Of a stretch of DNA of 64,000 nt, positions 36,541 through 48,722 are shown piece after piece; position 1 is the stretch's first letter; each line of letters begins with the position of its first letter. This DNA is from Saccoglossus kowalevskii (taxonomy: Eukaryota > Hemichordata > Enteropneusta > Harrimaniidae). Below the pieces are notes generated by a model. That model did not search any database. It saw only the letters and a program-made list of their open reading frames with translations, and was not told the DNA's origin. The stretch is from NCBI RefSeq assembly GCF_000003605.2, contig NW_003153745.1, forward strand, positions 185,957 through 249,956. The letters are read 5' to 3'. Made by a program: the position numbers and the translations under genes.

Positions 36541-39500
36541 AATTAGCATTCTAATTGGAGAGCCATGTATACGTTTGTAGATTGCGTGTGTTTTTTTGTT
36601 CAGTGACTACTCGGATAAAACGGCTCACCACTGTTATGTGTGACTTCAAGAAGTGATCACCTTGTCTGCCCATTGTCCGATGGAGTACTGCTACCCCCTT
36701 TCAATTGTCTCCAAAACACCAAAAGAAATTGTTTCTCAAACAACATATTTGTGTCCCCTTTCACACGGAAAGTGACTCGGTCCATTCAATCGTTGATTGG
36801 CTTTGTCAGGGATAGGGACCGCGAATGCCTTTGAGCAAGCGACGGGACATGCACAGGCACGAGTTGCTGGTACCAGGGGACACCAATTGGGGAACCGGTT
36901 TATACTGTCCCTCGGGGGACGCAAGTAAATTGGCTGTATTTTGTTGGGTAGCGTAATAACAAACCACAATCGCTGTTCTGTGTTTTATTTTAAAGTTTCA
37001 TCGAAGGAGGGTCCACGTCAGTATGCACGAGAAGTAAACGTTTGAGGTTTCATTACATGGAAGATTTTAATTTTTTAATGAGTTCCCGCCTCAAATGAGC
37101 ATTTCCGTAAAGTTACACTGACGCTGTCATTCAGTGTTTGGGCGAAAAACAGCAATCAAGATTTTTGTTGACTGCGATACTCAAAAATTGTGTGGATTCT
37201 GCTTGCATACTACTAACCAGAGAAGGAAGTAGAGGATTTTACGTGTGGGCAAACACGATTAAATCCATTTCGCTCTGAATGTGTTTGGTAAACGGATTGA
37301 TGGACCTGTTGGGAATCGAAATAATGTTATTGAGATGCCACAATCAATAGGTATGCTTGACCAGCGATACCGGTGGGTGGTATTAGATTCAAACGCATTA
37401 CCGTGATGGGGATGAGTTTGCGAAAAAAAAAAAAAACACACAGTGGGTATAGAAATTTGTTGGTTGTAATCTCCTAACAAAATTGGTTGAAATGTCGACC
37501 GCGAGTGTCATAGTGCGTGTCTGAGTCATTCCCTCGCATGGCATTCACCTTATTGAAAACGGAAAGAATGTTGATATTTTGCGGCCAAATCAGGAAAGGT
37601 TCGTCGGCAGTACTATGGCTATAATTTGATGAACACCGCAGATGCAGCCAGTCCGAGATTTAACGAGTAGTTAAAATGATAAACTGGATATATTTTGTTA
37701 ATTTAGAACAGAGGTCAATCGTTAGTTCTTAGTAAGATTCACATACCTTTTATATTTTTGAAATAGTTGAACAAACACACCGTCAGTCGAAATTTGTATC
37801 ATGTTAGCGAGCGAGTATCGTCCAGTGTATCAACCGTGTACCCCGGGGACAAACACGAGACTTCACTAAAGCACTAATTGTAACTCGTTGTTTAACCTGG
37901 TCAAACAAGGTGAATTTTTATATACAGGCATCATATACCCTAAGATGAAGTTCGGCCCTCAGCTAAAATATCAATCCATCAACATGAATATCGCCACGTT
38001 TGTTTATAATATCCGCTCATATCAAGAATGTGAAATTATCCGAAGAGTGGAATAACAATTTGGGGAAAATTATTGAAGGGGTTCACACCAACACTAATCC
38101 CCCTCACCCACCGACACCACCACCCATCAGACCAACCCACCTCACCCCCCAAAAAAAAAATGTGCTGAGTGACGCGTATATTGCAGTAGTTCAATGCTTA
38201 TATTAAAAAACATGCGTCACTCGGACGACGGGTTCGATAAGTAATTGCTTGTACGAAAACGCCGGAGATGATTTGTTAGCGATCACAGGGAGGCCGTGAT
38301 TCATGAAATAGACACTGTGTGCACCATGTCTAATTTCATTAGATACGGCAGCGCGTCTTGTTTATATTTAACCGGACTCCGCAGGTCTATTTCCATGAAA
38401 GATACTATTTGCTACCCGCTGCATTTTTGATTTATCATGTTCATTACATTATGAAATATATTATACACTATATTCTATCGAACATTGTGTAGAGTTGCCG
38501 ATCATCGTCGTCGTCAGAGAGCTTAGTTACCGCGTTCTCATAACATTGATGTCGTTTTTGAATCGATTTTACGAAACAGCTAGTTTTTTGAGAAAATATG
38601 TTCTGAATTAGAAATATTCGTATACGTGGAAACTTTAATTCGAAGATTGGCAGGCATAACTACTAGTATTACACACATAATGTGTAATTGGAACGTCCCT
38701 TTTCTCTGAAGTACATGCTGAAGACAATACCATTAGTGTGGCATGTCCATGTTTTGTTTTCAGCTCCACCGCAGAATAATCTTCAAACATCTGCTGAAAT
38801 TAACAATTTTGTGAAAATTAAATTAATTGAATAACCGTCTTCATTAAAATATTTCATACAAAATACGGAAAATGACCCAGAAGTTATAGGAAAAGTACTC
38901 CAATCTGACTCTAATCACATCCGTAATACAGAAAACGCTTCTAAAACTAGAGATAACACAAACAAATGAACAAGAGTACTACTAAACGGCTAATCGGCGG
39001 CAATCGATGATGATATTGACAGCAACTGCTCAAGAATATTGGAGATAACAAACACACAAACAAACAACTTAACGATGGCCCTTACACGTTGTTTGAATTG
39101 AAGTTGATTTGCTTGCCGATAGGCTATTGCCACGCAAATGGAGCCCAGATACGTTAGTGGTGCTTGTCAACTGACAGTTGATTCCGTAGGAAGAAAGTCA
39201 CACTACAGATAATGAGGTATAGGCGTTTCCGGAATCCTACTTTCAATGATACCATACTTATGTGTTTCCAGCGCTGTAGTTAGTATGATAACAAAACGCA
39301 ATTCGCCGAACCGTAAGAGCATGTCGAAAACAAATTTATGCGTTTAGTACGGTTAACTATTGTGGCTAAACATTGAGCAGAAAACGCTAAATATTAATAG
39401 CTGAATAGGAGGGAATATGCTTTCTCCATGAGTACGACTTGATCACATTCACTCCCCGTTTCTGCAGATGTAATTACCGCCGAGTTATGTAAAGAAACCC

Positions 39501-42374
39501 GGAATAATCTCTACGGGGGAGGCTTTTCACCTATCCCCCCTTACGAAGAAAGCTCAAAGATCGATTCCGGTCCCGGTGGGTAGAAACGCAGGGAACATTT
39601 ATTTTTTTTTACCTCGATCGGAGCCAATGGTATACACTTCCCAGTATAATTGGTACTCATTTCTAGTACACCACATGGAGTACAGCGTACAAAATTGGCA
39701 TTATTTCTTCTTTTGAATGTTATCAGGGGCAGCAATCAAAACGTGCGGTATTGATGACTTATTTAGTGTGGGGTGCTCATACACATGCAAATCTGTTTTA
39801 ATGGCTTTCATTTCCGAACGATTTTGTTTGCCGATTGCTCTCGGGGTGGCGTGCAATTTGTTGTGCTCGTCTTCGCCATACGCACCGCCATTAAAAAGAA
39901 AACTGGCTTCTGAAGGGACGTCAGATCAGGCAGGGAAAACAAACCTATAGGTGATCTTCTGACGACACGAATCAGGGGGTGTTGAAAGCGATTCGATTTT
40001 TTTAAGCAATTCCCTGTCTTGGTATTCAGGTACATGGAAATCACATCGATTAAAACACGACAAGGGTTGTGAGTGGAGTTCTCTGAACCAGCAGACGTGA
40101 CACACACACATACACACCGCACAAAACCTGCAATTATTGAAAGGCGCATGTCAGAATGAACAATTTCAATAGACTATCACTACCACGATAATGAACAGCC
40201 ATCTACAATGTAAATTACACTTGTTGGTGAAACATATTTTCAAGTATGTATTTCAAGGACCACACTTAACATAAACTTGCTGATATTAATCTCATTATTT
40301 GCGGCATTTTTTTTTTTTATTTTCCTTCACCGGGTAAAGGAAAAGAAAGAGAAAAAAGGCTGACGGTATTTACAGCACACTTACACTTCCATATAGTCAA
40401 TAAACCGGTTCACAGTGTAAGTGCCCTGTGACGGGAAACTCATTAAAACACATGAAAAGGCACCAAAAAGAGAAAATGATATGAAACGGAAAGCGACGAC
40501 ATTTAAGCTGAAGTTTCCGATTTTCAGCTTATCGAGCGGAATTTTTCCCTCTTTCTTCGAAGAGGCGATTTCCTTGTTGTTTCATCATTAGGCATAATGC
40601 AACGTGACAATGGTCTATTTTTGGGTGACTTGAACTCGTCGATCGCTATAAGGGTCGGGACAATAAGAGATATTTTGGAGACAGTGTCGTTAGATGTTGA
40701 GAGCAGTTTTTTTGTTATCAAATTTCTTCAATTGAATTAAACAGCCTTTGTAGTGCATCCATGTCTCCCCGGAGCTCTGTGTTGGTGCGCCCCTAACTTG
40801 AACTACCACAAGACGTTTTCATTTTTGACAAAATTCAACCCATGAAACAGGTACTTCAATTCCGTGTTTGTTATCTGAGATGCCGGCGTGTTCAATGCGT
40901 TTTTGACCTCGCCGACAGCATCAGAAAATGTCGGGTTAATCGGCGGAAGAGTAAATTAACTAGCGATAGCTGGAGACGGGGCTGTCAATTTACAAGACTC
41001 GCCAATTTCAACTGTTAATTCGACAACATTCACAAAAGAGACACTGAAAAAAGCTCAATCATTTTATTAAGTTGTAGCAAATAGGCGAACCCTGTTAGCG
41101 TGGTGATTAAGTCTCCCCGTTATTGCCAGTCAACAGTATTCCCAATTTCCAGTTTGTTGGATATAGATTTGTCGCGCGCTGCATGGGGTTAAAGCGAACG
41201 AAATTGCTTGTTGGGGACGAACAGCGGAGAAACAGGCGAGTACCTAGTATATGAGTTCATTTGTCGGACTCATTAAAGCGAATGATCGCAGATAGATTCG
41301 CATCTTCTGAGAATCCTGTTCTGTTGTCATGGCAACGTTGGATCAATCCACAAGTTGAACAGATGTAAATGCTAACAGAGTGGGTTCAAGTTAAGGGAGA
41401 ACGTGGCGTCGGCTCCACGATCCGGGTGCGGGTAATTCGTTTGCGCGGAGTACTCTTGAAGATTTTAATCAAGACTCGTGACATACGCGAGGGGGAACTC
41501 GAGTGCATCCTCTTCGAGTTCAGCCAACAAACTCTGCCGTTCTCCTCATCAATCCTCACACACCTGCTGGTGATCTACTCACTAGATCATGGCACTTTTA
41601 TCGGGCTGCAACACTAATAACCACGCCACGACTACCTGTGTTGTCATCGGCGCGGCAGGGGTGGTCGCTGAATATTCGCCGAGCTTTTAGATCACCCATA
41701 GGTTAATGCTGACTTGTTCATAAACACATTGTCATCACTCAGCATTCTTATTATATGTCGTCATCTGACGGTAAAAAAAATAACGATTTTCTCTTTGTGT
41801 GTGATTGTAGTGATCACTCCGAAGTATTACAAAGTGAATTGGTCACGGTGGAATCACGCACCATTGTTGTCGAGTCGCCTTAAACATGATATTGGCTGTC
41901 GTAGTTTTTTTTTTAAACTTCTGCATCATTTTTTTTTTCGTATACTCACATGATGTGCTTTGATTTCCACGGAAAAATAAAAGAATTTACAAGAATCAGC
42001 CTATTCCGCTGATCCCTGAACGTCCAGCTTTTTTTTTGCCGAATTAAAATAATGAGGTATCCCCGACTCGTTTAGATTCCAGATTTGATACAGAAATACA
42101 TATGGTGATATGAGGGAGCTTTGTCAGAACGTCTCGTTATAGAGATAAATGTATCGTGTAATGTGCGAATTAGTGTGTTTTCCACTCAAGAACAATCTCA
42201 GTTCTCGTCCACAGCCGTCCCTGTGTTAGTACTTATTTAGTATTGTTCAGGTAATATTGTCGATAAATACTCAAATAGTTAGATACCAAATCTCTATTTA
42301 CTTTAATAAATTAAGTAGTACGAATGGCTCGAGTTTAGAACATTTGATAATCCCCTCAAGTATAACAGTCCTTG

Positions 42375-42385
42375 CCCCCCCCCCC
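42375..42385. repeat. C11 homopolymer
   Basis: Eleven consecutive C, followed by CT-rich sequence. Confidence 0.95.
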
Positions 42386-42530
42386 TCTTCCCAGAGGAAC
42401 TCACAACACAGACTCTTTAATATTTAGGGGCCATCAACTTTAAAGATTTTTTTTTTGAATTGCTGAAATGATATGTAATGATGTCATATAAAACGGTTGG
42501 ATTTAAAGGCACTTTAATGATCTGGTGGGT

Positions 42531-42540
42531 CCATATATGG
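42531..42540. promoter_or_regulatory. Perfect CArG box CCATATATGG
   Basis: An exact SRF consensus inside an imperfect 18-bp palindrome (GGGTCC..GGGCCC). Confidence 0.3.
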
Positions 42541-44291
42541 GCCCGGCGACCTGGTCGTATCACAGCGATGCAAACACTGCCCATTAATTTATCGATCGAT
42601 CGGGTTTAAATGAATGCCACATTTACGTGCCGGGGACATAAATTGTCGGGAACTAGACATTAAACAGATTCTGCGTGGCAAATATCGTCAATATTTAACC
42701 TAAAAACTACGCATTCCTGTCGCTAGAACCTGTCACCTAGGATGTTTTGCGGGCACAAGCTTAGCCTATGTCGATTTCTCTTGGACTTTTAAATCAAAAT
42801 ATCTTTGGCAGTTGGGACATACGGGGTTGAGCGGAACTAACGCTGATAAGATTCTATAATCGGTATTTGCGCCCAATGTCCAAATAAGGGCACACTGTTT
42901 TAGTGGCCAACGTGTGAATACATACAGTTTTGGAGATAAATCAATGTCATTTTAATACTAATGAACACAATATGATTTGAGTCAATCGAGCGTAATAAAT
43001 TCCCTAATGTACACAAAGGCCTAGCGTGGCAGTTAATAATTCTAATTCAGCTTGCACGAGAACGAGCAATAAACTGTGAAATTGTTTAAATTATCAATGT
43101 TAGTTAGTTAATAGGTTTGTTAATTAAATCGCAATTATCGAGTCTGAGCCCCCTCCCCCTCGCCTCACGTATTTTTTTTTTCTCACGGCGATATCAAACT
43201 TGATGTTATCAGTATATTATTTCATTGTTATGCGTAATAACCAGCCTCTAAGTGATTTAAATCAATTCGACCATCATGAAATTAACACCTATATTCACAA
43301 CTTATAAATGTATAGTTAATAAAAAGGAAATTTTCGTAACTTTAAACACAATCAATCGGGTTATATCGACGGAGTAGAAAGACACCGGGAAGACCCGGCG
43401 CGTACTTGTCGTTCTCGGCACACGCGATTGATTGAATACACGAGTATACCGAAATTCTGTGATTATCATTCAAAATATCGAATTACACGTCGAACATTTC
43501 TGTCAATTGACCTTTGCCAAGTAATTTACACACATTTAATATTGCTCGAGAAATCCGTAACATCATTAACCCATTATCCGTTGAATTTTCCGAAATCAAT
43601 ATTTTTTTAACGGATAACTTCGTCCCGTAGCAGTCATATCCAGTCCTCGTGATTTTAAATGACATACACAGAAGCAGAAATACTATGATAATTGGACTAT
43701 ATACAGCATTTATTTTCCCGCGATATAGGCAATTCTCCATGTTGCACATATGATGTATATTTACTTAATATTTAAGCGTTATTCATCACGATACTGTTAC
43801 CCGATGCTCCTTCATATGGATGCGTGGAATATTAACGACAAGGTGACCTTTGACACGAGTAAGCGTTGTATGTAGTTCAAGAGAGAATGTAGCTGAAGCG
43901 TAAATTATCATTCACATTCCATTTGTTTTGTTTTAGTTCTTTAGGTTGTACGTATCAGAAACTAAATTGAAATCGTTTCGTAATATGGGTGCAGAGATGC
44001 GGACCGTGATCTCTGACGCGGCTCTCGCCTCGTTGCCGTACCTCATAGTTTGCCTTCTGAGAGAACATAAACGACGACTCAGAAAACAGCTAATTGTAAT
44101 GCACGCGGGTACGGCGTGTGCTAAAAGAATCTGGCGAGAGCATGAAACATACAACGAAAAAAGAAAAGCGTTGATACCAGGCCGTGATGAGAGCGAGGCG
44201 GTATTCAAAAAATCAATTTGTACTTCCGGTTCCATCTTTCGCGCCACGAGGTATAGTAAATGAAAATTTGCTGATACAAATCATCTCGTTG

Positions 44292-44295
<4 letters not shown>

Positions 44296-44323
<28 letters not shown>
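44296..44323. repeat. T28 homopolymer
   Basis: Twenty-eight consecutive T, then ATTTATTT. It may be a retro-insertion tail in minus orientation; no element body is recognised. Confidence 0.95.
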
Positions 44324-44324
<1 letters not shown>

Positions 44325-46163
44325 TTTATTTGGGCTTTTGAACAACGCCGATATTCGGAAGACTGCTATCAACATGATTTGTGTGTCAGTTTATGCCCTT
44401 GCCACTTCTCAGTGCTTTGTTAATAATTCCATCAAAAAATTGCACTTTATTGTCAGACTATGGTCGTTTAAGTGTTCATCGAGTATGTCTGGAAATAAAA
44501 GAATTGAGGGGCTCATTTTTCACCAGAGGGAGACTGAAACGTGCTGTTTTTAACAGGAGAGGGGTATAGGAAAATGACGTGGTTCTCGCCTAGCAACACG
44601 TACAATGGTTCTTTTGTGAGGAAAACATTTGTGTGTTTTTCAACTGAAATCGACTACATTCGTAGCCCGGCTCCATTACAGTGTAAATTGACTCGTTTCA
44701 ATAAATGGGAATCCCATGATGGTAGTGATGAACAACGAACAAGCATAATATAATAATTTTTCAAAAATCCAGTTCAATAAACACACTGAGCAACGGCTCT
44801 TTTAGCATCAAATAGGACATGGATACATCGCATAATCGATATTATTATTTTTTTTTCTTGTATCTGCCTCTTGGTTGACGGCGATACTCCGTTCAGAAGC
44901 CAGCTACGGCGCCATCGTACAAAGGCAAACAGGTGCGCTCTCTGATTACCGACTTCACGCATGTACGTAGTAATGTTTGCACACACTTCGCGGGATGATA
45001 TTTTTTAATCGTATAGTTCCCGGACGTTTAGCAAAGGTCTTTAATAATAATAAAATTATTGCCGTTTGATAAAGTCGTGCGGACGCGGACTGAAAAGGCG
45101 TATCCAGAGAAGATTCTACAGAACTTCGCCCCAATACGAGATAATTAAAACTGTCGTTTCGGTGATAACGTAACACTGCATCAATGCATTTCGCACGTAG
45201 TGACGAAACCCCCATTGCAAGTTGTTTTGGTAAAATCTGTATCAACGGACCCAGTCTAGGTCAAATGAAACACGGGGTATGTTCACAGCGTTTTTCCCTG
45301 ATAGTTTTTTTTCTTTCTATCTCGCTTTGTCCTTTCATCTTCAGGTAGGATAATAACAATAAAAAAGAGAAAAATGACTCTCTTTAAAAACACAAACAAA
45401 CGTGCAAAACAAGAAAGACATTACGGTAGAAAATACTTTGCGAGGAGCCAAATTCCCTCTTGAGCCTGTAAACGGTGACGACGGGAAGGGAGAGACACTT
45501 GCCGCGGAAGCGTGGCGCTGCTGAGCGTCGCGTTCGGCTTCTTTACTAAGACCGTTTGTCGCCTTTAGTGACTATTGTAAACAATTGATTTTGGGGTGGT
45601 TTTATTGAATTAACCCCTGTGCCTATCTCGGGACGTCGTTACTTGGTATTTCAACACACCGGTAAGCAATAGCAACTCGCCCAAGGCGAAAGCATGGCTA
45701 AAATAAGATTGATTTGCATTCCTCCCATTTCAGTGGTAGGCACTAGCAGAACAGACACCTCCTTATACGAATCAGGCTTTGTTCTATTTTGTCGAATCAA
45801 TGGAAACAACCAAATCATCTGTTTTTAAGGAGGAAATTATCTTTGTTTTCAAATTTCATTGCTTTATGGCTTGTTCAAGCCCCAGGACCGATAATAAACA
45901 ATAGAGTGTTTGTGTATTCGTTCTTCGTGCATTTTTATTTTCCTTTTCGGAAATTCGATTATATGTTGTAATTTAAGCGTAAAATTGAAAGATTATATGA
46001 AATTAGAGTATCGCGATGACAACGAATTCCATGTGTTGTCGCTTTAGCACTTCCCAGCTAAACAAAAACAAAAAAGCTGTTAGATCAACTCCGATATTGC
46101 AAACCCAGTAGCATTGTGTTTTTTATTTTATCGCGTATATTGCAATAATTAATTATACTCAGA

Positions 46164-46176
46164 AGGTCAGAGGTCA
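46164..46176 (+). promoter_or_regulatory. Perfect DR1 nuclear-receptor element
   Basis: AGGTCA, spacer G, AGGTCA, with AATTAATTATAC about 15 bp upstream. A related one-mismatch site (minus strand TGTCAAAGGTCA) lies at 43844-43855. Confidence 0.5.
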
Positions 46177-47128
46177 AACGAATATACCAAGTTATAACAC
46201 CTGATTTAGAGGAACGTGTATTTTTAAAAGAGGATATTAAACAAAGCTTTCCAGTACAACATTTCACCATTCCCATAGTAAATAAATGATGCGGTCCATT
46301 TCAGATATGGCTTCCAACAAGTGTTTATAGTGTCTTTATATAACAGAATGGTTTTATCCCGTCCCGGCGTCACCACAGATTACAGCATGTTTCACGCTCG
46401 TGTAATTATCGCCTCACCCAACGAATACGTAACGTCGTATGACGGATTTATACTGGGAACATTCTATGTGATCATTACGATCGTTGTGCTACGGTATGGT
46501 TACAACCTCTCATCCTCCCGGTGTATTAAAACTACCTTTATACTTTCTAGTCGTGCAAGTGGCGAATAAATGTAGGCCAATGTTTTAAAATGACAACAAA
46601 AGATGCCACTGAACTACAGTACTTCAAGCGATTATCAAGTTCACATTTTGTTTATTTCCAAGAAACTGAACACAAAATAAGTATTTATTACTTAATATTA
46701 ATAATATTATAATAATATTTTAATGAGATTAAACTAATGTTGTATGACATACCCGACCTCCCTCCACGCACTTTATACTCACGCGTAAAATATTGTGTGT
46801 AATGTTCATCAAGTCGACGTGATGTTTATCACACAAATGTGTGACGTTTGATTGTATTAAACAATTCTAACCAATACAGTCCATTAAGTTTCCAAGGTTA
46901 TCGTAGAATTCGTTGATTTTTTAACCCACGCTCCATTTTTCGTCTGATAACAAATAGAATCACAAGTTGTTGTGTAATATAATTGAACTTTATTTTCTCG
47001 TAAGGGATGTGAAAATAAATTCCATAAAAAAACAGCCAAAAAGTATTTTCAGCGAAAATTAATTCCAGCTAAAATACAACATAGCATACTAATTGTTTTG
47101 TCTATCATATTCCACTCATCGCCACATT

Positions 47129-47267
47129 TATAATAATATGAGGTTATTACGAGGATACGGTAAAATATGCACGAAGACAGTACAGCGGGAGTGCGCGTCG
47201 GTCGATGCGACGATGTACTGTCTGAGTGCATACTTTGAGGTATCCTCGTAATAACCTTATTGTTATA
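47129..47267. repeat. Long imperfect inverted repeat (hairpin, about 139 nt)
   Basis: A perfect 17-bp arm pair (47142-47158 with 47240-47256, GGTTATTACGAGGATAC) continues inward through paired blocks ATATGCAC/GTGCATA-type and AGACAGTACA/TGTACTGTCT, with short internal loops. It closes on an inner CGTCG/CGACG stem at 47196-47212. The outermost AT-rich bases pair partly. It could be a palindromic MITE or a transcribed hairpin RNA. Confidence 0.7.
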
Positions 47268-47802
47268 CTTCTTTTCCTTCTAAGGATACATCATGGGAAT
47301 GCCGAAATCCAAAATGTTTAGAACAGAATCAGCGAACTTCTTTGTGTGGAGTCCGGCCATGAAACCCTGGTGGCAGCCATGTTTTTTTGTTATTATTAGA
47401 GGACGCGTACGCACGTAATCATTCCATGTTTGGAATTCGCATTTCCTAATATGGTAGGATGAAAATACCACGTAAAATACCACAAAAATACGGCACGCTG
47501 TAACTAACGGCGTTATGATGACAAATGTATAATACATGTAATAATTATTATTATTAAAACTTTAGTTATTTCTTATAATATCAAGGGAAATTTCATAATC
47601 GATAATATGTGCGTCACCCCATAATACTGATGTCAAAACCCGCTGATAACCAATTGTCTTCCCCGGAGTATGAACATTATAATCGGGACCAAAAAAATGA
47701 TATAGTTGACTATAAAATTCCCATTTTAACCCCTGTAATAGTCAGGTTCTGACCCTATAACGAGAGGCTAAACGAAATATTGACTTGACAGTGAGAAATG
47801 TG

Positions 47803-48500
47803 ATGGTATCTTTTATGAGGAATTGTCAGCAGGGAAAACGCTTGACAGGTTACGACTCATTGCTACTTCTATCCTTTTTTTCCGATGTATTCATGGCTCT
47901 CTGCTTCTTTTCCTACTTCGGCGCAGCGGGAGACGAGCAGTACACTATCACTCCCATGGAAACACCGTGTCATCTTTTCACCGCCGGAGGGGACCCTTTC
48001 ACCATCGTCAATTTCATTTTAGAATTGATGCGATCGTGCCTCGTTATCGCCCCTTCCGTTTTACTTATATATATATTTATAAAGTGTCACGTAGCGACAT
48101 TCGGACCACCGCCGGAGTTTGCCATATTAAAGAGGCATTTTAACTTGATCATTTCATTTTTAGTTTATGATTTTGTCCTTTGTTTAAGGTATTATAACGG
48201 AGGGACGCTTCATCTCAACTCTGCTCCGATTCGCCCCTGAGCCACACCAGAAATGATTCTTGTTTAACCTCTTCCCCAGGGCGAGTAAGCACCAGATAAA
48301 TGCATGTACAGTAGGCGGGCTTCCTTTGTCTTCGACTTTTTTCTCACTTTTTTAACCTCTCTCTTTCTTTCTCTCTTTTATACAGGAATGACTTTACCCA
48401 GAGGCAAATAACAAGGACAATTTGTCACCGGCGTGTCAAACATATCGTTACACAAACCGAATTCTCAACTCCAGAATTCACCGATTCAGATTTTATTTAA
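47803..48500 (+). CDS. Tentative two-exon gene for a small multi-helix membrane protein
   Basis: Not recognised as any family. Exon 1 is open from ATG 47803 and holds three hydrophobic segments, roughly residues 18-38, 78-101 and 112-127, so the product looks like a membrane protein. A possible donor AAG|GTATTA at 48189 and a strong acceptor (CT-rich tract, then TTATACAG) at 48385 define a 197-bp intron. The split codon AG|G keeps the frame for 37 more residues to TAA at 48498, and AATAAA follows 17 bp later. That is 166 residues in all. Upstream exons may be missing; an acceptor-like TTGACAG sits at 47785-47791. In its favour are the in-phase splice, the poly-Y tract and the poly(A) signal. 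Against it, an open frame of this length can occur by chance in 64 kb, and there is no homology I can name. Confidence 0.27.
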
Positions 48501-48517
48501 AAGAATGAGGTGTAATG

Positions 48518-48523
48518 AATAAA
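48518..48523 (+). terminator. AATAAA after the tentative 48-kb gene
   Basis: AATAAA begins 17 bp after the stop of the proposed terminal exon. It is meaningful only if that gene model is right. Confidence 0.25.
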
Positions 48524-48645
48524 ATAGGTCTAACACACTGCAGACAGACACCATAAAACTGCCCAAGCGTGCCGCTCGTGATGAGTGAGCGACATAGTAT
48601 ACGCGACTAGAACATAATGTGAAAAGGCAAAAACACTCCCCCAAC

Positions 48646-48722
48646 ACCAGAATCGAGCCTCGAACGGTACGGTGTATCGAGGTGTCGACTAACAGCTTAG
48701 GTTTCGCAAAAGCTTTACCTCG
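48646..48722 (-). mobile_element. Possible tRNA-derived SINE-like remnant (minus strand)
   Basis: On the minus strand, GCTGTTAGTCGAC is followed by a box-B-like GGCTCGATTCT (plus coordinates 48649-48659), which is 9 of 11 to consensus. The order and spacing are tRNA-like, but box A is weak. Confidence 0.25.

Larger units (their letters stand above)
36560..47780. other. Non-coding block downstream of Nkx2-2
   Basis: No gene is supported. It holds a GC-richer island at about 45475-45545, followed by a FOX site TGTAAACA (45576-45583) and ACAATTG, plus the listed CArG, DR1 and hairpin elements. Confidence 0.65.

Noticed and set aside
27105-42585. Shared GGTCGTATCACAGC word at about 27107-27120 and 42555-42568
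   Set aside because: A 14-bp identity with only weak likeness beyond it; not enough to call a repeat family.
43933-44263. Antiparallel pair of ~105-codon ORFs
   Set aside because: Complementary-frame openness from one GC-richer patch; neither product shows a known motif.
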